Positions 1 through 10,673 of a stretch of 43,280 nt of DNA are shown here, piece by piece. The notes under the pieces are model-generated. The model had not been told where the DNA came from and ran no database searches. It saw only the letters and a program-made list of their open reading frames with translations. Within the stretch, counting starts at the first letter, position 1. Each line of letters begins with the position of its first letter. Position numbers and translations under genes: made by a program. This DNA comes from an uncultured Pseudomonadota bacterium (lineage in GTDB: Bacteria > Pseudomonadota > Gammaproteobacteria > Ga0077536). The stretch spans positions 1-43,280 of the forward strand of contig CAJWTO010000008.1 in NCBI GenBank assembly GCA_913047675.1. The letters are read 5' to 3'.

Positions 1-189
1 ATCCCCTGCAATTTGTGTGGCAGTCAGGATCAATTGCAGCGCGTAAAGATTAAGCGAATGTTAGCTGCTTGGGAAAAAGAATCGCCCGGCCGAGTAGAAA
101 ATATATTTCGTAGTATATGCACTGTTGTGCCGTCTCATCTTGCTGACCCGAATATATTTGATTTCCAAGCTCTGGAAAAAGTTTCTTAG
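1..189 (+). CDS. ttcA: tRNA 2-thiocytidine biosynthesis protein TtcA, C-terminal fragment (5' end outside window)
   Basis: Frame 1 reads [62 protein letters not shown], matching the TtcA C-terminal CxxC region and VVPSHL/FDF motif. Confidence 0.85.
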   Translation: MPCNLCGSQDQLQRVKIKRMLAAWEKESPGRVENIFRSICTVVPSHLADPNIFDFQALEKVS

Positions 190-231
190 TCACTATTTTT
201 ATTCTACTTTGCGTTTAAGGGGACAAGAGTT

Positions 232-1107
232 ATGAAAATCGGTATTTTTTCAATATTACCTGATGTCGTTGCGGATCCTGCGGTAGTGGCAAGGCATGCG
301 GAGGAATTAGGTTTTAGTTCTTACTGGGTTCCGGATCACATAATACTGCCTTCTACTTACGATACTGAATATCCGGGAAAAGGATTAGAGGATAAGGAAC
401 CAGATTATTTGTGGCAAATGCCTGACCCTATGATCGCACTTATGCGCGCCGCGAGTGCGACCTCGACTCTTGAGATAGGTACGGCTGTTTTGCTTGCTGG
501 TGAGCGGCATCCACTTCATTTAGCTAAGGAGGTAGCAAGTTTAGATAGTTTTAGTGAAGGAAGATTTCATTTTGGTATTGGGGCTGGTTGGTGCCGCGAA
601 GAAGCCGAGATTTTAGGGGTAGACTTTGACCACCGTTGGGGACAAATTAAAGAAGCTGTTAAAATAATGCAGTCTTGTTGGACTGATACTGAAACAGAAT
701 TTCATGGAAAATATTACGATTTTCCAGCGGTTAGATGTTATCCCAAGCCTCATCAAAAACCTAACCCGCCAGTCTATTTACCCAGTATTATTGTTGGTGG
801 AGAGTGGTCACAACGAGTTTTCAAGCGCATTGTAGAGTGGGGTGATGGGTGGCTCCCTGTTGTCGCTGACATCGATCAAATTGCTATAGGGATGAGACAA
901 ATGCGCGACTTAGCTAACGAGAGTGGTCGCGCGGACAAGAAAATTCTAGTTAATGTTTTAGGCGGTAACGGGCAGTGGCGTACTCGAAAGGATATAGATT
1001 CATTTGTTGATCTAAAAGTTGATCAAGTGACCTTATGGCTGCAATCGAGGGACGTAGATGGAATGCGTAAAGAAATGGATAAACTTGCCGCTGACTTGTT
1101 AGCTTGA
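232..1107 (+). CDS. LLM-class (luciferase-like, putative F420-dependent) oxidoreductase
   Basis: 291 aa with luciferase-like TIM-barrel features (EELGFSSYWVPDHI, LEIGTAVLLAGERHPLHLAKEVASLDSFSEGRFHFGIGAGW). Confidence 0.85.
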   Translation: MKIGIFSILPDVVADPAVVARHAEELGFSSYWVPDHIILPSTYDTEYPGKGLEDKEPDYLWQMPDPMIALMRAASATSTLEIGTAVLLAGERHPLHLAKEVASLDSFSEGRFHFGIGAGWCREEAEILGVDFDHRWGQIKEAVKIMQSCWTDTETEFHGKYYDFPAVRCYPKPHQKPNPPVYLPSIIVGGEWSQRVFKRIVEWGDGWLPVVADIDQIAIGMRQMRDLANESGRADKKILVNVLGGNGQWRTRKDIDSFVDLKVDQVTLWLQSRDVDGMRKEMDKLAADLLA

Positions 1108-1826
1108 AAGAGAACGATTTATATTCTCTGGTCCATACTGGGAATGAAGGTGACATTGAATTCTATGTCCGTGCTTGTGAGGGTGTGGAATCGGTACTGG
1201 AACTAGGTTGTGGTAGCGGTAGAATGGGATGCTCGATCAGTCGGGTGGCAAAAAATTATCTAGGGATAGATATTAATTGGGAACGTGCCCGACTTGCGAC
1301 AGATAGAGGTATAGTTTGTTACTGTGCTGATATGGTTGGCTTCCAATTAAACCGCCGATTTGATCGTATAATTATGCCTTGTAATACCATGTACTGTTTA
1401 TTGTCGGAAGACAAGCTTATTTCTTGCTTAGAAAATATTAGACAACATTTAGCGAAAAATGGAGAACTCGTTTTCGATGTTTTTGTAGCATACCATCAGA
1501 GGATGGCATCCCATATCTCAAAGTCCCGGCGGGATAATGGCTGGGTTAAAGAAATTCACTACAAAAATAAGGTTTGGGATGTCTATGAGTCAGTTGAAAT
1601 TCTTTCTGGTTCAGGAAGACTTGATGTACATTATTCTCACAGGTGTCGTTCCAATGACGAGAAGATCGAAACTAAAATTCCACAGCGTTATTTTTCACAT
1701 AGCGAACTCCCACAGTTACTGGGGAAAGCCGGTCTTATTATGACATCAATCACGGGTGGATTTAGGAATGAACTCGTATCTGATGCTTGTGAGCGTATAG
1801 TTGTTAGGGCGTCTCTCAGCCGTTAA
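1104..1826 (+). CDS. class I SAM-dependent methyltransferase
   Basis: SAM-binding motif VLELGCGSGRMGCSISR and downstream ENIRQHLAKNGELVFDVF. TTG start overlaps the stop of the preceding gene (TTGA). Confidence 0.8.
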   Translation: MKENDLYSLVHTGNEGDIEFYVRACEGVESVLELGCGSGRMGCSISRVAKNYLGIDINWERARLATDRGIVCYCADMVGFQLNRRFDRIIMPCNTMYCLLSEDKLISCLENIRQHLAKNGELVFDVFVAYHQRMASHISKSRRDNGWVKEIHYKNKVWDVYESVEILSGSGRLDVHYSHRCRSNDEKIETKIPQRYFSHSELPQLLGKAGLIMTSITGGFRNELVSDACERIVVRASLSR

Positions 1827-1837
1827 GCATGATTTTT

Positions 1838-3859
1838 TTACTCAAGATCAGGAGCTGCTGTTTTTGCAAGCTGTGACCGCAGTTTTTCTAGTGTATCAAG
1901 TCCTGTTTTTTGGCTACTTTTTTGCTCTGAGCCATTCCTTTCCCATTCAATTTCACTTTGAGGCAGCTCATCCAGAAAGCGGCTAGGCTCGCATATCTCA
2001 ATTTGTCCATAGCGTTTTCGGGTATTGCAATAAGTAAGCGTGAGATTTTTCATTGCTCGAGTGATCCCTACGTAGGCAATACGCCGCTCCTCCTCAATTG
2101 AAGCATCATCTGTGCTGGCATGGTGTGGGAGAATTCCTTCTTCGAAGCCAGCTATGTAGACATTAGGAAATTCTAGACCTTTCGCAGCATGTAACGTAGT
2201 TAACGACACGCTACCGTCTTTCCTATCGTTTTCTCGTCGATCCAATACATCAAACAACATTAAGGAAGACACGACATCTGCTAGCTCGTACTCCGGGTTT
2301 TTCTCTGAAATCTTTTTTATCCAAGAAAGTAGCTCCAGGATATTATTTTTTTTTCGTTCATACTGTTTTTCTTCAGGTGCTATAGTTGCAAGCCAGTCAT
2401 CAAAAGATATGTCGTCAAGTAATTTTTTTACGATCTTTACGGGTTCGTAAGAGATGAAATTTTTTTCAAATTCAAAAAGCCAATCTGAAAATTGACGGAG
2501 CCTATTACCGGCTGCGCCAGAGAAAAATTCGTTGAAACGAACGCACCGAGTCGCATCATAAAGAGATAAATTTTCAATCTGCGCCATTTCTATCAGTCTT
2601 TTAATACTTTGGGCACCAATACCTCTGCGTGGTGTGTTAATGACTCTTAGTAAAGCATTATTATCGTCAGTGTTGACTAACAGTCTTAGGTAACATAAAC
2701 AGTCTTTGATCTCGCTATAGTCAAAAAATGATTGTCCGCCTGAGAGCTGATAGGGTATCTTTTTTTCGATGAACGCCTTTTCGAAGAGTTTTGCTTGGTA
2801 GTTTGAGCGAATAAGGACAGCGAAAGAGTCATATGGTTGAGGTTCTAATAATCGTACATAGAGTATGTCATTCACTATTTTGTCGACTTCCTCAAACTCG
2901 TCCGACGATGCAATTATTTTGATTCGATTGCCAAATCCGTTGTCAGACCACAGTACTTTCTCATACTTATGAGGATTATTTTTGATTAGCGAATTAGCAG
3001 ATTTGAGAATAATACCTGTGCTTCGGTAATTCTGTTCCAACTTGATCACATTTAATGAAGGGTAGTCCTTTTGTAACTGAGATATATTCTCAGGTTTAGC
3101 TCCTCGCCATCCATAAATTGATTGATCATCATCTCCTACTACTGTGAGTCGTCCGTGCCCGGAAGCTAGGAGTTTTACTAATTCATATTGTGCCTGATTA
3201 GTATCTTGATACTCATCAACCATAAGGTAGTTAATTTTTTTCTGCCAATACTTTAGACAGTCTTTGTTAGACAAAAATAATTTGACGGGTGCTGCGACCA
3301 AATCATCGAAATCCATTGCGTTATAAGCTAATAAAGTTTCTTGATATTCTGTGTACACTGACCAAATTGTATTTTGCAATGGAGAAAATTGATTTTGACT
3401 ATTTTGCGCGGTATGTATGAAGGACGATTTCCAGTCTGAAATTTGAACTTGGACTTGGCCAACTGAAATACTATCGGGGAGCTTATTCTTGCGGATTAGG
3501 TCGGCGAGTAAGTCTTGACAGTCGTTGGTATCATAGATGGAAAAGTTAGCTCGATATCCTAAATTGTCTGATTCGGCCCTTAGGATTTTAAGCCCAAGGG
3601 AATGGAAGGTTGATATTGTTGGTCGATTGAGGCCCTTATTTGCGATGAGCCCCATCACTCGCTCACGCATTTCGTTAGCCGCTCGATTTGTGAAAGTGAT
3701 TGCGGTGATTTGCCGAGCATCTACATCTTTTTTAGTTATCAGATGCACTATCTTATTTGCGATAACGCTAGTCTTCCCACTGCCAGCCCCTGCTAAAACA
3801 AGAAGCGGTGTTTCACTATGCCTTATTGCGGCGAGTTGTTGCTTATTTAATTTGATCAC
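1838..3859 (-). CDS. rep: ATP-dependent DNA helicase Rep (UvrD/Rep superfamily 1)
   Basis: 673 aa with Walker A LAGAGSGKTSVIANKI, YMVDEYQDTNQAQYELVKLL, VVGDDDQSIYGWRGA and TLHAAKGLEFPNVYIAGFEEGILPHH. N-terminus resembles Rep. Confidence 0.9.
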   Translation of the reverse strand: MIKLNKQQLAAIRHSETPLLVLAGAGSGKTSVIANKIVHLITKKDVDARQITAITFTNRAANEMRERVMGLIANKGLNRPTISTFHSLGLKILRAESDNLGYRANFSIYDTNDCQDLLADLIRKNKLPDSISVGQVQVQISDWKSSFIHTAQNSQNQFSPLQNTIWSVYTEYQETLLAYNAMDFDDLVAAPVKLFLSNKDCLKYWQKKINYLMVDEYQDTNQAQYELVKLLASGHGRLTVVGDDDQSIYGWRGAKPENISQLQKDYPSLNVIKLEQNYRSTGIILKSANSLIKNNPHKYEKVLWSDNGFGNRIKIIASSDEFEEVDKIVNDILYVRLLEPQPYDSFAVLIRSNYQAKLFEKAFIEKKIPYQLSGGQSFFDYSEIKDCLCYLRLLVNTDDNNALLRVINTPRRGIGAQSIKRLIEMAQIENLSLYDATRCVRFNEFFSGAAGNRLRQFSDWLFEFEKNFISYEPVKIVKKLLDDISFDDWLATIAPEEKQYERKKNNILELLSWIKKISEKNPEYELADVVSSLMLFDVLDRRENDRKDGSVSLTTLHAAKGLEFPNVYIAGFEEGILPHHASTDDASIEEERRIAYVGITRAMKNLTLTYCNTRKRYGQIEICEPSRFLDELPQSEIEWERNGSEQKSSQKTGLDTLEKLRSQLAKTAAPDLE

Positions 3860-4080
3860 TGGGGATTGGTGTTACTATGCTCTCGGATATCTTAATTTTA
3901 GTGCAGGTTGGACCCTGAAACTAGATTGACTTATGGTTATTTTTATCTAACAAAATTGTCAAACGGCGCGCATGCTTGAGGCATTTCGTATAAAATTCGA
4001 GATGTTTTAAAAGCGAATAAAATTATTATTTATATAACACGCTACTACTAAAAAAAATAAATGCGGAAAATTCAATAACC

Positions 4081-5274
4081 ATGAGTGATATAGAAAACAC
4101 TTCCTATATAGATGTGAAAATTGGCGATTCAAGTGTGCGTCTCTTGGGTACGGCCCATGTATCTAGAAGTAGTGTTGAAGCTGTTACTGCCGCTGTCTCC
4201 TCGGGAGAGTTCGATAGTGTAGCTATAGAACTTTGCCAAAATCGGTACCGCAGTATGATTGATCCCGATAATTTTGAAAAAACAAATTTGATAGAAGTAT
4301 TATGGCAGGGTAGAGCAAAAATGATCGTCGCTATGTTGGCGATGGGAGCGTTTCAACAGAGGATTGCGGAACAGCTTGGAGTTGAGCCAGGTGGGGAGAT
4401 GCGCGCCGCAATCGTAGAGTCGCAAGCTGTGGATATCCCACTTGAACTTATAGACAGAGATATTGGGATAACAGTGCAGCGTATATATGGTTCTGTGCCC
4501 TGGTGGAAGCGGCCACATTTATTTCTGGGTCTACTTGGTAGTGTCCTATCTACTAACAAGGTTGAAGAAAGTGAAATTGAGGCTTTAAAAAAGACTGATA
4601 TGTTACAGGCTGCCATGGAAGAGTTTCACGAATCAGCTGGCTCGGTATTCGAACCTTTAATTACAGAGAGAGACCTTTACATGGCTTGTAAGATCAAGGC
4701 TCTGATGAGTCGTGAGGCTTGTACGATACTCGCTGTAGTAGGGGCGGGTCATGTTCCGGGGATCGCGAGGTTATTGGACAGCGATGAGGATCTTTCGGAT
4801 CATGCGCTCGCTTCTCTCGAGGAACGACCAAAGACATCTCGACTAAGTAGGTATATTCCTTGGGTCATAGTAGCGATTATTTGCGGTGGATTTGCGACTG
4901 GTTTTTCAAGGAGTACTGAGCTTGGTGTATCACTAGTTGTTGATTGGATCGTAATAAACGGTGGTTTGTCATCGTTAGGGGTGTTGGTTGCTGGTGGACA
5001 CCCTATAACGATCGCCAGTGCCTTCCTGGCAGCACCTCTCACGTCATTAAATCCGACTATTGGGGCTGGTATGGTGGTCGGAATAGTAGAGGCATGGATA
5101 CGAAAACCTACCATTAGTGATTTTCGTTTGGTGCGCAAAGATGTCGCTTCATTAAAGGGCTGGAGAAAAAACAAGGTCGCCAGAACTATGCTGGTTTTCG
5201 TTCTTGGCACATTAGGTTCGGCTGTAGGCACTTACGTCGCAGGCTTTAGGATTTTTGGACAACTTGTTGGGTAG
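4081..5274 (+). CDS. TraB/GumN-family (pheromone-shutdown-like) membrane protein
   Basis: N-terminal VRLLGTAHVSRSSVEAV...VAIELCQNRYRSM and VVGAGHVPGI, followed by C-terminal transmembrane segments; typical TraB-domain layout. Confidence 0.85.
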   Translation: MSDIENTSYIDVKIGDSSVRLLGTAHVSRSSVEAVTAAVSSGEFDSVAIELCQNRYRSMIDPDNFEKTNLIEVLWQGRAKMIVAMLAMGAFQQRIAEQLGVEPGGEMRAAIVESQAVDIPLELIDRDIGITVQRIYGSVPWWKRPHLFLGLLGSVLSTNKVEESEIEALKKTDMLQAAMEEFHESAGSVFEPLITERDLYMACKIKALMSREACTILAVVGAGHVPGIARLLDSDEDLSDHALASLEERPKTSRLSRYIPWVIVAIICGGFATGFSRSTELGVSLVVDWIVINGGLSSLGVLVAGGHPITIASAFLAAPLTSLNPTIGAGMVVGIVEAWIRKPTISDFRLVRKDVASLKGWRKNKVARTMLVFVLGTLGSAVGTYVAGFRIFGQLVG

Positions 5275-6568
5275 CGGCCACTAGTATCTTTTGGTGCGTA
5301 CTCAGGCCAAATTTAAAGAAACACACTGCTAAGATTAGATTTACGGTAAGAATAATAGCTGTATCTGAAAAAATTATTTTGGCTCCGCCTATGGGTAATT
5401 CAAGAGTGGGCAATAGTATATTTATCGTTCCTAGCAGAATAATAAAGTAGAACTCGCTGGCCCTATTTTGCAAACAAAGTCGCAGAAGACTTAAGCAAAT
5501 TACATCACGCAAGGTAACCATTGCGATCGCTAGAGATACAACTCCCAAATTAGTTATTAGTTCGTTTTTGAAAATTGGATCGATGCCGATTACAGCATTG
5601 ATTAGCCCGATAATTGTGCCTATTGAAATTGAGAGAAGCCAAAGTGGACTTTTCTCACAAAACATCCTCCAGTTTTTTGATAACCAGGCTTTTTTTAAGA
5701 TCGAATAGTTCTCGTCAGGTACTTTTAGCATTAAGCCAGTGACGTAACTTAGTAGGCATGCGACTAGGGCAGAGCAGGATAGAATGTTTCGAGAAGCATC
5801 TGTCAGCGAAGTTCCGGTAAAAAACCCACTTATGTAAACACCAATCGTAATTATAAAGAATAACCATAAGAGCGGCGCGTGCTTAATTCTGAGCTCCGCG
5901 CATAACATTCTATACGCAGCCAAAATGGCTAGCGTGACACCTCCTAAAAGGCTGATGATAAGAAAGTTATGCGTATTATATTCGCGTCCATACCAAAGAC
6001 ATTGCTTCAATAATTCTTTGATTTCAGCGATGGCGGGTAGGAAGATTTCGGTAATATGCGGCAGCACAAAAAGTATAACTAGGGGATAAAATAGTATAGA
6101 AGCATCTTTTCTGCGGATTCGGTTTTGTTGAACTTGTACCAACGCATATGCCAGAGCTAAAGTGTGGCACAAGAATGTGATGAGTATCGCCATACAAACT
6201 GTCTCTAAGCCATGACTATTATCTTTCGCTTGCCATAAATACACTCCTAGACAAACTGATCCCACAACCCAAGAGTGCAATACTGGTCCTAACAGCTTAC
6301 CAACTAGTAATGTGAGGGGAGAGAGCTGAGAAAATCTTTGCGCATTCCAAACGTTACTTTTCACTTCAGAATAAAGTGCGCGTATTATTTTTCGACTACC
6401 TGAAATTGTACAAAACATCGCGAAAGAAAATAGACTCAAGGTCTCTAAGCCCAAGGAGAAAAGGTGTCTATCAATAAACCATGCGAGACCTAATAGGATG
6501 CCGATTATCAGGATCAAGTTGGATTTCGTCTCAAGAGATAAAATCTGTTTTTGTAGTTCAGGATTCAT
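5246..6568 (-). CDS. multi-pass membrane protein, probable ABC exporter permease subunit
   Basis: 440 aa with many hydrophobic segments; start overlaps the end of the ABC ATPase gene, suggesting coupling. Confidence 0.6.
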   Translation of the reverse strand: MNPELQKQILSLETKSNLILIIGILLGLAWFIDRHLFSLGLETLSLFSFAMFCTISGSRKIIRALYSEVKSNVWNAQRFSQLSPLTLLVGKLLGPVLHSWVVGSVCLGVYLWQAKDNSHGLETVCMAILITFLCHTLALAYALVQVQQNRIRRKDASILFYPLVILFVLPHITEIFLPAIAEIKELLKQCLWYGREYNTHNFLIISLLGGVTLAILAAYRMLCAELRIKHAPLLWLFFIITIGVYISGFFTGTSLTDASRNILSCSALVACLLSYVTGLMLKVPDENYSILKKAWLSKNWRMFCEKSPLWLLSISIGTIIGLINAVIGIDPIFKNELITNLGVVSLAIAMVTLRDVICLSLLRLCLQNRASEFYFIILLGTINILLPTLELPIGGAKIIFSDTAIILTVNLILAVCFFKFGLSTHQKILVAATQQVVQKS

Positions 6569-7416
6569 AAAGATCTATTTCTTTTCATAGATTTAAAATA
6601 TTTTTTCTGCAGATCTTCGGGAACGACTTCGAAGCTAGAAATTGTCGAATTCAATGATACTAAACTTTTTAGGAGCTTAGCTTGCTGCTCTTTATCCCCA
6701 TTAAAATAGAATGTGACGCCATCCGCTGTTCGTTCTTGAAAACTAACTTTAGGGTTCAATTCTAACTCATTGACGACTAACGCTTGTCCTTCATCCATTT
6801 TTAATTTGATCAGTGTGAGATTAGTTTGAGCTTTATTCACGCCCTCAGATCTTATTAGATGACCATCTTTTATAATTAGAAGATTTGAGTAGTAACTTTC
6901 TATTTCCGAGAGCAAGTGTGTCGATATTAGTAAAGTCGCGCCATTTTGCTGTAATTTTTTGAAGAGACTTATAACTCTGTGTCGCGCCTCAGGATCGAGG
7001 CCAGAAGAAGGTTCGTCCAGCAATATAATTGAAGGGCTATGGATAACAGCTTGAGCTATTGCTACGCACTGCCGCAACCCTTTCGATAGTTTGGAAAGCT
7101 TAACGTCTAAACGGTCATCGATAGCCAGCTCTTTACAAAGTTCTTGTACCGACCGATTTACGTCTGGTACCTTCATTAAGTGTAAGCTAGCCGCGTAGTT
7201 GAGGGATTGTCTAATTGTGAGCTGGTCGTAAACCCCTATATTTTCTGCTAAGTACGCAATTTTTCCATTTATAGCCCGAGGATTATCTGTGATATTTATC
7301 GAATCAATGTGTATTGTCCCCTGAACAGGACTTTCTAACCCGATTAAGCATTTAAATAGCGTGCTTTTCCCAGCACCGTTTGGTCCTACGACCGCGGTGA
7401 TACTCCCCGGTGACAC
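6565..7416 (-). CDS. ABC transporter ATP-binding protein; coding sequence probably extends upstream to about 7500
   Basis: Walker A VVGPNGAGKST, signature LSKGLRQCVAIAQAV, Walker B IILLDEPSSGLDPEAR. Frame continues upstream as ...IEVANLYHAYGAHRALSNINFSVSPGSI, which includes the usual ABC N-terminal strand and A-loop Tyr. Confidence 0.88.
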   Translation of the reverse strand: MSPGSITAVVGPNGAGKSTLFKCLIGLESPVQGTIHIDSINITDNPRAINGKIAYLAENIGVYDQLTIRQSLNYAASLHLMKVPDVNRSVQELCKELAIDDRLDVKLSKLSKGLRQCVAIAQAVIHSPSIILLDEPSSGLDPEARHRVISLFKKLQQNGATLLISTHLLSEIESYYSNLLIIKDGHLIRSEGVNKAQTNLTLIKLKMDEGQALVVNELELNPKVSFQERTADGVTFYFNGDKEQQAKLLKSLVSLNSTISSFEVVPEDLQKKYFKSMKRNRSL

Positions 7417-7604
7417 CGAAAAATTAATATTTGATAATGCGCGGTGAGCTCCGTAGGCGTGGTAGAGATTAGCGACTTCGATGGCTGGTTTAATAATGTG
7501 ATTCCGTATGTAATTGTTGCCACTATAAATTCATCATAGTCGCTGTTTGATATGGATACAAAAAAATTATACTAAAATAGAATATTTATCATTTAGGTGT
7601 CTTT

Positions 7605-7835
7605 GTGGATAATATTTGGTTGAAACACGCTTTAAATCCTAAAATTGTTCGGCGATCCGTTAAAACGTCTTTAATAGTGGGTACTGCGCTTATTTTGATT
7701 AATTACGGCAGTAGCTTAACCGAGTGGGCTACTTTCACCTCTTCTTGGTGGAAAATTGGATTAACGTATTGGGTTCCGTATTTAGTCTCGACTTATTCGG
7801 CGGTCGGATCTTTGGTAGATAGGTCCAAGGACTAA
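7605..7835 (+). CDS. nrtS: NrtS-like small membrane protein (putative nitrate/nitrite transporter)
   Basis: 76 aa, GTG start; two hydrophobic stretches and the pattern ALNPKIVRRSVKTSLIVGTALILINYG...WWKIGLTYWVPYLVSTYSAV, as in NrtS proteins. Confidence 0.65.
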   Translation: MDNIWLKHALNPKIVRRSVKTSLIVGTALILINYGSSLTEWATFTSSWWKIGLTYWVPYLVSTYSAVGSLVDRSKD

Positions 7836-7847
7836 AAAAACTAGCAA

Positions 7848-7882
7848 CAAAAAAAAGCCCCGCGACAGCGGGGCTTTAAATA
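7848..7882. terminator. bidirectional Rho-independent terminator between nrtS-like gene and groEL
   Basis: AAAAAAGCCCCGC-GACA-GCGGGGCTTT: perfect 7-bp GC stem (7857-7863/7868-7874) with A tract and T tract, between convergent genes. Confidence 0.85.
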
Positions 7883-7908
7883 GCTCGAATTAAGCGATTA
7901 CTCGGGAT

Positions 7909-9594
<1,686 letters not shown>

Positions 9595-9622
9595 CTATTT
9601 TAATTTTAGCTTTGTTAGTTTC

Positions 9623-9913
9623 TTAAGAGTCGAATACAGCCATGATGTCATCTTCACGCATCACGACTAGCTCATCTTCATCTACGGCAACTTCTGTTCC
9701 AGAATATTTGCCAAAAAGGACTTTATCTCCGACTTTCAAATCTAAGCCGCGTTGTTCCCCATTTTCTAATACTTTTCCATTTCCTACAGCTACTACTTCC
9801 CCTTTACTAGGTTTTTCAGTCGCCGAGTCAGGAATCACGATACCGCCGGCAGAGGTTTTTTCCTCTTCCATACGTCTAATGATCACTCGATCATGCAATG
9901 GACGAATTTTCAT
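9623..9913 (-). CDS. groS: co-chaperonin GroES
   Basis: [44 protein letters not shown]...; start placed at the internal ATG (supplied ORF begins at 9958). Confidence 0.97.
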   Translation of the reverse strand: MKIRPLHDRVIIRRMEEEKTSAGGIVIPDSATEKPSKGEVVAVGNGKVLENGEQRGLDLKVGDKVLFGKYSGTEVAVDEDELVVMREDDIMAVFDS

Positions 9914-9976
9914 AATTTCTGTTCTCCTCCAACAGGATTTTTTACTCTGGATACCCAAAGTGTAGATACTTTATTG

Positions 9977-10003
9977 TTAGCACTCTCAATTGAGTAGTGC
10001 CAG
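9977..10003 (-). promoter_or_regulatory. CIRCE-like operator (putative HrcA site) upstream of groES
   Basis: TTAGCACTC-TCAATTGAG-TAGTGCCAG; left arm is 9/9 to CIRCE TTAGCACTC-N9-GAGTGCTAA, right arm 6/9, with exact N9 spacing. Confidence 0.7.
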
Positions 10004-10004
10004 A

Positions 10005-10032
10005 AATATAGCTATGTCTATCTAAAAGTCAA
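10005..10032 (-). promoter_or_regulatory. sigma70-type promoter for groESL
   Basis: Minus strand TTGACT (10032-10027), 16-nt spacer, TATATT (10010-10005), directly followed by the CIRCE-like element. Confidence 0.65.
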
Positions 10033-10074
10033 GAAGATTTGCTGAAGTAGCCAAATAAAATGTGGTTAATTTTT

Positions 10075-10103
10075 TTGACATCTGACCCTAATATAATCAT
10101 ATT
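10075..10103 (+). promoter_or_regulatory. putative sigma70-type promoter for the 10137 gene
   Basis: TTGACA, 17-nt spacer, CATATT; about 35 nt ahead of the ATG. Confidence 0.45.
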
Positions 10104-10136
10104 TACAGTCGTATAAACAAAAAAACTATATAAATC

Positions 10137-10655
10137 ATGAATTTAAATGTTTTTGGAATAATTACTATTATTGTCAGTTATTTGATTTCTTCATTTGTTT
10201 CGGCCGAGCAACATAATTGTGCCGGCGTTCAATTTAGTATCGGTGTAGATGAGACGCCCTTTGTTACCGATAGGGATTATCAAATTCTGGTAAAACAAGA
10301 TGGAATGCCCTTAGCTCGATTGAACGCACCTTTTGTCGGGCCGATTCTTGAGAGCTATGTGATGGATTTAAGCGGAGATGGCCATTGTGAGGTTGTGGTG
10401 ATTTCAAGAGAAGCATCAGAATTTCAGCCTGTCGTGCATGTTTACGCTTGGCAAAATTTTCATTTATCAAGATTAAGTATTGCTCCATTGATACAAATTG
10501 AAAACCGCAATGAGACTATCTCCCTAATGGTTACAGTATCTGAAAAAAAGTTAATAGCAGTCGCAGAAAGTTTGTACTCTCTGGAGGAGACGGCCGGCGA
10601 TAGTTTGGAGAGATTTGTTTATTCTTTCTCTAAGGAAAGATGGGTTTCAGACTGA
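10137..10655 (+). CDS. secreted protein of unknown function; weak resemblance to PliI-type lysozyme inhibitor/FG-GAP-like proteins
   Basis: 172 aa with N-terminal hydrophobic signal (MNLNVFGIITIIVSYLISSFVSA), then ESYVMDLSGDGHCEVVVISREAS..VVHVYAW. Confidence 0.5.
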   Translation: MNLNVFGIITIIVSYLISSFVSAEQHNCAGVQFSIGVDETPFVTDRDYQILVKQDGMPLARLNAPFVGPILESYVMDLSGDGHCEVVVISREASEFQPVVHVYAWQNFHLSRLSIAPLIQIENRNETISLMVTVSEKKLIAVAESLYSLEETAGDSLERFVYSFSKERWVSD

Positions 10656-10673
10656 GGTTTAAAGTGAATAATT

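Noticed and set aside
3537-3929. 130-aa plus-strand ORF opposite the 5' end of rep
   Set aside because: Overlaps the Rep Walker A region in antisense; not credible as a gene.
4800-5231. 143-aa minus-strand ORF opposite the TraB-family gene
   Set aside because: Antisense to a clear coding region, no recognisable domain.
9642-9965. 107-aa ORF opposite groES
   Set aside because: Antisense shadow ORF with low-complexity serine runs; groES explains the sequence.
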